Shown here in pieces: positions 20,559 to 25,412 of a stretch of DNA of 25,412 nucleotides; position 1 is the stretch's first letter, and each line of letters opens with the position of its first letter. The notes under the pieces are model-generated. The model was not told where the DNA came from. It did no database searches and saw only the letters and a program-made list of their open reading frames with translations. This DNA is from Podochytrium sp. JEL0797. Taxonomy: Eukaryota; Chytridiomycota; Chytridiomycetes; Chytridiales; Chytriomycetaceae. The position numbers and the translations under genes are program-made. The stretch spans positions 1 to 25,412 of the forward strand of contig JADGJG010000290.1 of the NCBI GenBank assembly GCA_027596195.1, read 5' to 3'.

Positions 20559-22692
20559 ATGTCAGCGAATCTGTCCGCTCTATCCACTAAGCTCGATGGC
20601 CAAACTGTCCCTGCGTTGTTGGAAAAAGTTCAAGCCCAGGAAGACGCGATCCACCAGCTCACCAACACGTTGCAACTCATCACCGCCGAACGGAACACCC
20701 AAAACTCCATGATCTCGATGCTCAAGTCGACAGTTCAGGGGTTAAAAAAGAGAAGCACGGAGCTTGTCAAAACGAACCGAGAAATCCGCGGAATCACGCA
20801 AGTGTACATCGCGATTGCCAGTCAACTCCGGGAGCGTGAAAATCTGTCCATCGAGGAGCGCGAGATTGTCGCGTCTTCTGAACGCGCCAAATTGTTGATT
20901 CAATACAGTGGAATTGTAACTGAGGACGACGACTTTGATGAGGTGGCTAGTTTGCCGCGTCGCAAGTCTGGCAAAAACGAGATCCGCCGAGCTTCCGTTA
21001 TGCCTGGAGAAAGTCGCTCGTCTACAGTTCCTGGAGATAGACCAGTTTCTGATATTACAGTGTTTGAGAGCAAGAAAAGTGAACCGATTGTTGCGTCAAG
21101 TCAAAGAAATTTTCACGAGGAACACCCAAATATTCCGACTCTCGTTCGGTTTCCTTTGTTTGCAAGTTTTACTCAAGAAATCATAGAGCAAGTTTCTCTC
21201 GCATCATATGAAATGAGACGGCGATCCGGGCAAATTATTGTTAAGAAGGGCGACGAAGGTGCCGAAATCTTCTTTTTGACGGAAGGCTCCGTTTCCGTGA
21301 TTGTTGACGACAAGGAGCTCTCTGTTTTGAATGCACCAGTGTTTTTCGGGGAGCTTGGAGTCTGTAAGTATTCCTATTCTATATTTCTGATTGTATTCTA
21401 ACCCCCCCGCGCGCAAAAACAGTGTTCAGGATCAAAAGAAGTGCAACCGTTCTTGCCAAAACCGACTCCACAATGGTCGTCGTGACCAAGCAAAAGCTCG
21501 ACGAAATCGTGGAAGCCCATCCCAGCGTGCGGAACCTTGTGGAGAGTTTTTCACTCAACAAGGAGACGTGGTGGAAAAATCAACAATACGTGTCGGGACA
21601 AGCGCAGTTTGGAGCCGAGTTTGCGCGCGATCTCGCGCGCGCCGATATCAAAAAGGTGACGCTTCCGCCCTTCGAATTTTTTTGCCTTGGCAACCTCTAA
21701 AATTGGTTTTGTAGCTCGCCATCTTTGCGAACGCGCCAGACGCATTTGTTGATTCTCTCGCCACTTCAATCAAATGCCTGGTGTATGAACCCAACACCAA
21801 CATCATCTCGATTGACGAAGAGTCGGACGCAATGTACTTTATCCTTGATGGAACCGTCGAAGTCGTGGGCAGCACAGGCAGTGTACATGCCGAGATGTCC
21901 CACGGCGCCTTCTTTGGAGAAGTCGGGGTTCTCCTCGATATGAAAAGAACCGCGTCCATTCGCGCCAAAGTCCAAAGCCACGTGTTCAAGCTGGCCAAAG
22001 AGGACCTGGACCGTGTGACTCGCGACTTCCCGTCCATGAAGACGATTTTGAAGGAAGCGGCGGATGAGAGATACCAAATGTTTAAGCAGCGCACATCCGT
22101 TGTTAGTGGAGGGAATAAGACGGAAGGGGATGCTCATGTTCCAGATCAGTTTGATATGGAGGTGGCTGGGCAATCGTTGGCGAAGGTGATTTCTTCTGAA
22201 CCTTCTTGGTGAAAGACGTGACTGACTATTTAATTGCAGCTGAGTCTATTTGAACGCGTCGACAAATCGGTTCTCTCGGAACTCGCCATGAAAATGATTC
22301 GTAAAACATGGGAAAAGGAGGAAAAAATCATTGTCTGCAACGCGGCCGGAAACAGCATGTTTTTCCTTGCAGCTGGAAATGCCGACGTGATTACCGACTT
22401 CGGTGAAGTCATTGACAAAGTGTCTGGTCCTTCTGCGTATTTTGGCGAGGTTGCGATTATTGAACAGGTTCCAAGAACGGCGACAGTCAAATGCACCTCG
22501 ACTTGTTCGACGTATGAGTTGCGAAAGGACGATTTCAAGTCTGTGATTGGAAAGTATCCGCAGATTGTTGCTCAAATTAAGAATACGGCCGATGAACGCA
22601 TGCAAAATGTATTTCTATGCCGTTTTTGTTATAACCAAATCTGGTGACTGACACACTTCTTGCAGTATCTTATGAGATCCGTCTTGGCATAA
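20559..22692 (+). CDS. Triple cyclic-nucleotide-binding protein, copy C (intact)
   Basis: Exons 20559-21363, 21423-21655, 21715-22185, 22240-22608 and 22666-22692 give 634 residues. The architecture and the position and phase of all four introns match copy B. Order: coiled coil (about 15-85, LLEKVQAQEDAIHQLTNTL), a charged linker with RRKSGKNEIRRASVMP (two RRxS-type sites), CNBD1 (about 197-300, FFGELGV/LFRIKRSATVLA), WWKNQQYVSGQAQFG, CNBD2 (from about 347, FFGEVGVLLDMKRTASIRA), VPDQFDMEV, CNBD3 (from about 504, YFGEVAIIEQVPRTATVKC), end YLMRSVLA. Its CNBD1 has Arg-Ser-Ala instead of Arg-Thr-Ala. Ser is also compatible with a cGMP site. The spacer to copy B is 103 bp. Confidence 0.9.
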
Positions 22693-22838
22693 AAGCAAAT
22701 GGAGCGGTCCATCGCGTTTTTATTTTTTCTAACAATTCTGCTGGTCTCTTAATATCTTGTGGAAATTATTCGACCTGTTAATTTTTCGGCACAATCACAT
22801 TTGAACAAAGGTCTAAAACTAATTCCAGAACTAAAATC

Positions 22839-24600
22839 ATGGACCCCGACGACGCCTCCCTAACATCAAAACTCGCCGAAACAGCCGCCACCCTCGACGA
22901 ACGGACCCTTCCCTCCCTCCACGAACGCGTCCTCGCCCAAGAAGCCACCATCCAAAATCTCGAATTTCAAATCGCTCAACTCACCCAAGACCGCACGGCG
23001 CTCGAAAACCTCAATGAATCACACACTCTCACGATTCTGTCACTCAAACACTCGAACCAGCTGCTGCTCAAAAGATCCGTCGCGTTGATTGAGTTTCAGG
23101 AGATATTCAGCAAAACGGCGAAGGCTTACAATGAAGTTTCTACTCAGTTGCGGATGGCGCTGGATGCAAGCGTGGCGGAAGAAACGAAAACGTTGGAAAT
23201 AAATGCGCTCAGGCCACCGGAAGAGACGAGCGATCCCCATTCAGAAATTGTACATCAACCCGCAAAGAAGGATAGGGACCCACCACCCGTTGATTTTCCG
23301 AATCTTGAAATGATGCAAAAGTTTCCGCTGTTTGCGAGCTTCCCGCGTAGTGTCATGGAACAGATCGAGCAGTGTTCATATGAGCAGAAAAAGAAGGAAG
23401 GTCAGATTATTGTCAACAAGGGAGAGGAGGGGGCTGAGATGTTTTTCATCCTCGAAGGCTGTGTGAGTGTGATTGTGGATGGCAAAGAGCTGAGTCGCTT
23501 GGAGAAGCCAGTGTTTTTTGGCGAATTGGGATTATGTGAGTACCCTTGGCCTACGCGTTCTGATTGCATTGTGGTTGACAGAATATTCCAGTGTTCAAGA
23601 TCAAACGAACCGCAACCATCAAGGCCAAAACGGATTGCCGGCTTGCGATCGTAACGAAGCAGAAAGTTGACGAAATCATTGACGCGTCAGGCAGTGCTGC
23701 ATGCGGGCTCATTATGGACGAGTTTGTCACCAGCAAGGAAAAATGGTGGAAGCAGCAACTATACATCCACTCACAGGAAAAATTTATCGATAAACTCGCC
23801 ATAGCTCTCAAATGCATCCTTTATAAACCAGGCGAATTCGTGATCAATATCAACGATGACGCAGACGCCATGTATTTTGTCCTTGGAGGTATGGTCGAAG
23901 TCGTCGGAAGCACAGGCGTCGTCCATGTCGAGATCGGGCCCGGCTTCTTCTTCGGGGAAGTCGGAATCCTGCTCGACATGAAGCGAACGGCTTCGATCCG
24001 CGCCAAAGTGGAAAGCAGACTGTTCAAGCCACGAAGTTGTGAATGAATATCCGACGTCAAACACAAATTGAAGTAGGCTGCGGACGAGTTTGCGGATATG
24101 GAGCCAACGGCGTCTGTGTCGGATCAGTTTGATGTGGAAGCTGAGCGGAACGTGTTGAGCAAGGTAAATATCGAGCATGCACTACTTGGAAAGCCGATGG
24201 AATTGCTGATGTGGTTTTCCCTCTCCAGCTTTCCTTCTTCAACGGTGTAGAAAAATCCGTCATCAAGAACTTGGCATGGTCATGACGCGTAAAACATGGG
24301 AACCAAACGAAATGATCATCCAATGCGGAGATGACGGCAAATCCATGTTTTTCTTCGTGGCGGGAGACGCTGACGTGATTACCGAATTTGGCGACATTGT
24401 GGACCAGTTCAACGCGCCTGACGCGTATTTTGGGGGAAGTTGCCATCATTGAGCAGTTCCCGCGAACAGCGTCTGTGCGATGCATTAACACGTGTTCAAC
24501 GTTTGAGTTGAGGAAGGAGGATGTGAAGGCGACGATGCGGAAGAATCCGATTCTGGCGCAGAGAATCAAGGAGTGCGGAATGTACTTGCCTGATATTTTT
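22839..24600 (+). pseudogene. Triple cyclic-nucleotide-binding protein, copy D (decayed)
   Basis: The start MDPDDASLTSKLAETAATL, coiled coil and CNBD1 (exon 22839-23535; intron 23536-23591; VFFGELGL/LFKIKRTATIKA) are intact. Then the copy breaks. About 29 residues, plus intron 2, are missing between QEKF and IDKLAIALKC, removing the start of CNBD2. After FFGEVGILLDMKRTASIRA the frame shifts and stops at 24044-24046. A GAG-to-TAG change precedes AADEFADME (24074-24076). CNBD3 (from 24229) lacks one base near 24275 and has one extra G at 24432-24436, which restores the frame. The last exon with YLMRSVLA is absent and is replaced by unrelated sequence. A truncated protein ending after part of CNBD2 could still be made. 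Confidence 0.8.
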
Positions 24601-25104
24601 AAAGAGCAGTGCCTGCGGTTGGCTTGCGGTTTTGAAGGCGGCGCGACACAGATGTGTCCGATAAAGACGCGTGCCGCACCACCACCCTTCAACTCTAGCA
24701 GGACTCTGGGATCGAGCACGCTCGAAAACCTGTCTGAGAAACATGAAGAAATATTGGTTGCGTGTCCGAAAGCAGTATGACGGCGAATCAAACAGAGCGA
24801 GGGGTCACGAAAACTTTTCCGGAGGTACGAAGCAGATGCCGTTTTGGATGACACCCATGTCTCCCCCCCCATCCCATCTGCGGCACCATCGGCATCGGTC
24901 ATCCAAGACGTCTATGCGACCAATGAGGGCTCTATCGGGATTCTGTGTGAAGGAATGATGGATCATATGGCCTGCCGATGAGATGGGATTGGTGTCGACG
25001 CTCCGTCGCTCGCACCCCCGTCTCCACCTCTCACGCCTCACGCCCTCAGTCTCAACCAGATCCCTCAACTAACTCCTCCTCCTCCTAGTCACCGCTAAGT
25101 AAAA
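24601..25104. other. Region between CNBD copy D and RPS20
   Basis: No gene is supported here. The frame continuing from copy D runs to a stop at 24778-24780 with unrelated residues. A short open stretch at 24783-25000 (YEADAVLDDTHVSPP) has no start or recognised family. The right part must contain the RPS20 promoter and a probable 5'-UTR intron end. Confidence 0.4.
25069..25088 (+). promoter_or_regulatory. Probable 3' splice site of a 5'-UTR intron in RPS20
   Basis: CTAAC (25069-25073), a pyrimidine run and TAG (25086-25088) lie 16 nt before the ATG of RPS20. This looks like a branch site and acceptor. A 5'-UTR intron is common in fungal ribosomal protein genes. The donor was not located with confidence. 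Confidence 0.45.
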
Positions 25105-25412
25105 ATGTCTTACGTCGCTCCCACCAAGAAGGACATCGAAGCCCCCCTCGAGGCCAAGATCCACCGCATCAGAATCACCCTCACCTCCCGCAACGTCAAG
25201 AACCTCGAGAAGGTCTGCTCGGACTTGATCAACCGTGCCAAGGACAAGCAGTTGAAGGTCAAGGGACCCGTCCGCATGCCCACCAAGGTGTTGGTCATCA
25301 CGACCCGTAAGACGCCCAACGGTAACGGTTCCAAGACCTGGGACCGTTTCGAGATGAGAATCCACAAGCGTTTGATTGACTTGCACTCGCCGAGTGAGAT
25401 TGTGAAGCAGAT
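25105..25412 (+). CDS. RPS20: 40S ribosomal protein S20 (uS10), N-terminal 102 codons
   Basis: The frame from ATG 25105 reads [20 protein letters not shown] and continues with [36 protein letters not shown] and [20 protein letters not shown], the conserved core of uS10/S20. uS10 sits in the head of the small subunit. The gene leaves the window after SEIVKQ, with roughly 15-20 residues missing compared with usual family length of about 120. Codons are strongly biased to C/G-ending forms (CTC, ATC, AAG), as expected for a highly expressed gene and unlike the CNBD genes. Confidence 0.97.
   Translation, partial: MSYVAPTKKDIEAPLEAKIHRIRITLTSRNVKNLEKVCSDLINRAKDKQLKVKGPVRMPTKVLVITTRKTPNGNGSKTWDRFEMRIHKRLIDLHSPSEIVKQ

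Noticed and set aside
16474..24600. CNBD array as CNG/HCN channel, PKA regulatory subunits or PKG
   Set aside because: No transmembrane segments, no inhibitor docking motif typical of PKA R subunits and no kinase domain in any copy.
24057..24902. 281-codon minus-strand frame near CNBD copy D
   Set aside because: It lies antisense to the CNBD3 remnant, which explains its openness. No family similarity is seen.

Overview
This is nuclear DNA of a eukaryote with compact genes and many short GT-AG introns (mostly 45-85 nt, often with CTAAC/CTGAC-like branch sites). The gene set fits a fungus: histone H2B, RPN12, a GRIP golgin, class III alcohol dehydrogenase, 40S S20. Three things point to a zoosporic (chytrid-like) fungus rather than a yeast: a phosphorylase-kinase regulatory subunit, plant-type GxIPxELGNL leucine-rich repeats, and an array of cyclic-nucleotide-binding proteins. 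The placement is inferred from gene content only.

Layout. 1-59: 3' end of histone H2B (+). 60-1291: non-coding, with an 11-bp hairpin and a degenerate 112/119-bp tandem repeat. 1292-2532: proteasome lid subunit RPN12 (-). About 2843-3318: probable mitochondrial ribosomal protein bS21m (+). 3380-7761: long coiled-coil golgin with a C-terminal GRIP domain (+). 7833-9196: glutathione-dependent formaldehyde dehydrogenase (-). 9474-10775: F-box-like protein with ten 24-residue LRRs (-). 10912-16360: a 15-exon phosphorylase kinase alpha/beta-type regulatory subunit (-). 16474-24600: four tandem paralogues (+), each built as coiled coil plus three cyclic-nucleotide-binding domains (CNBDs), with no kinase, channel or other effector domain. 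25105-25412: 5' part of ribosomal protein S20 (+).

Most notable. (1) The phosphorylase-kinase subunit carries a domain that reads as an ILEI/FAM3-type domain in the position of the variable phospho-regulated loop of the animal protein. (2) The next locus, sharing a 113-bp divergent promoter with two exact TTGGCGGAAAA boxes, is the triple-CNBD array. Nearly every phosphate-binding cassette there has Arg-Thr-Ala, the form typical of cGMP sites, where PKA has Arg-Ala-Ala. The middle copies B and C are intact. The edge copies A and D are decaying. Together with at least four RRxS/T sites in the kinase subunit, this suggests, as a hypothesis only, a cyclic-nucleotide (perhaps cGMP) signalling module beside glycogen control.

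Several reading frames break by one base near homopolymers (RPN12 5' end, golgin G23 tract and G5 tract). These may be sequence errors or real slippage. Lesions in CNBD copy D include a deletion and a nonsense codon, so they are not explained by homopolymer error.
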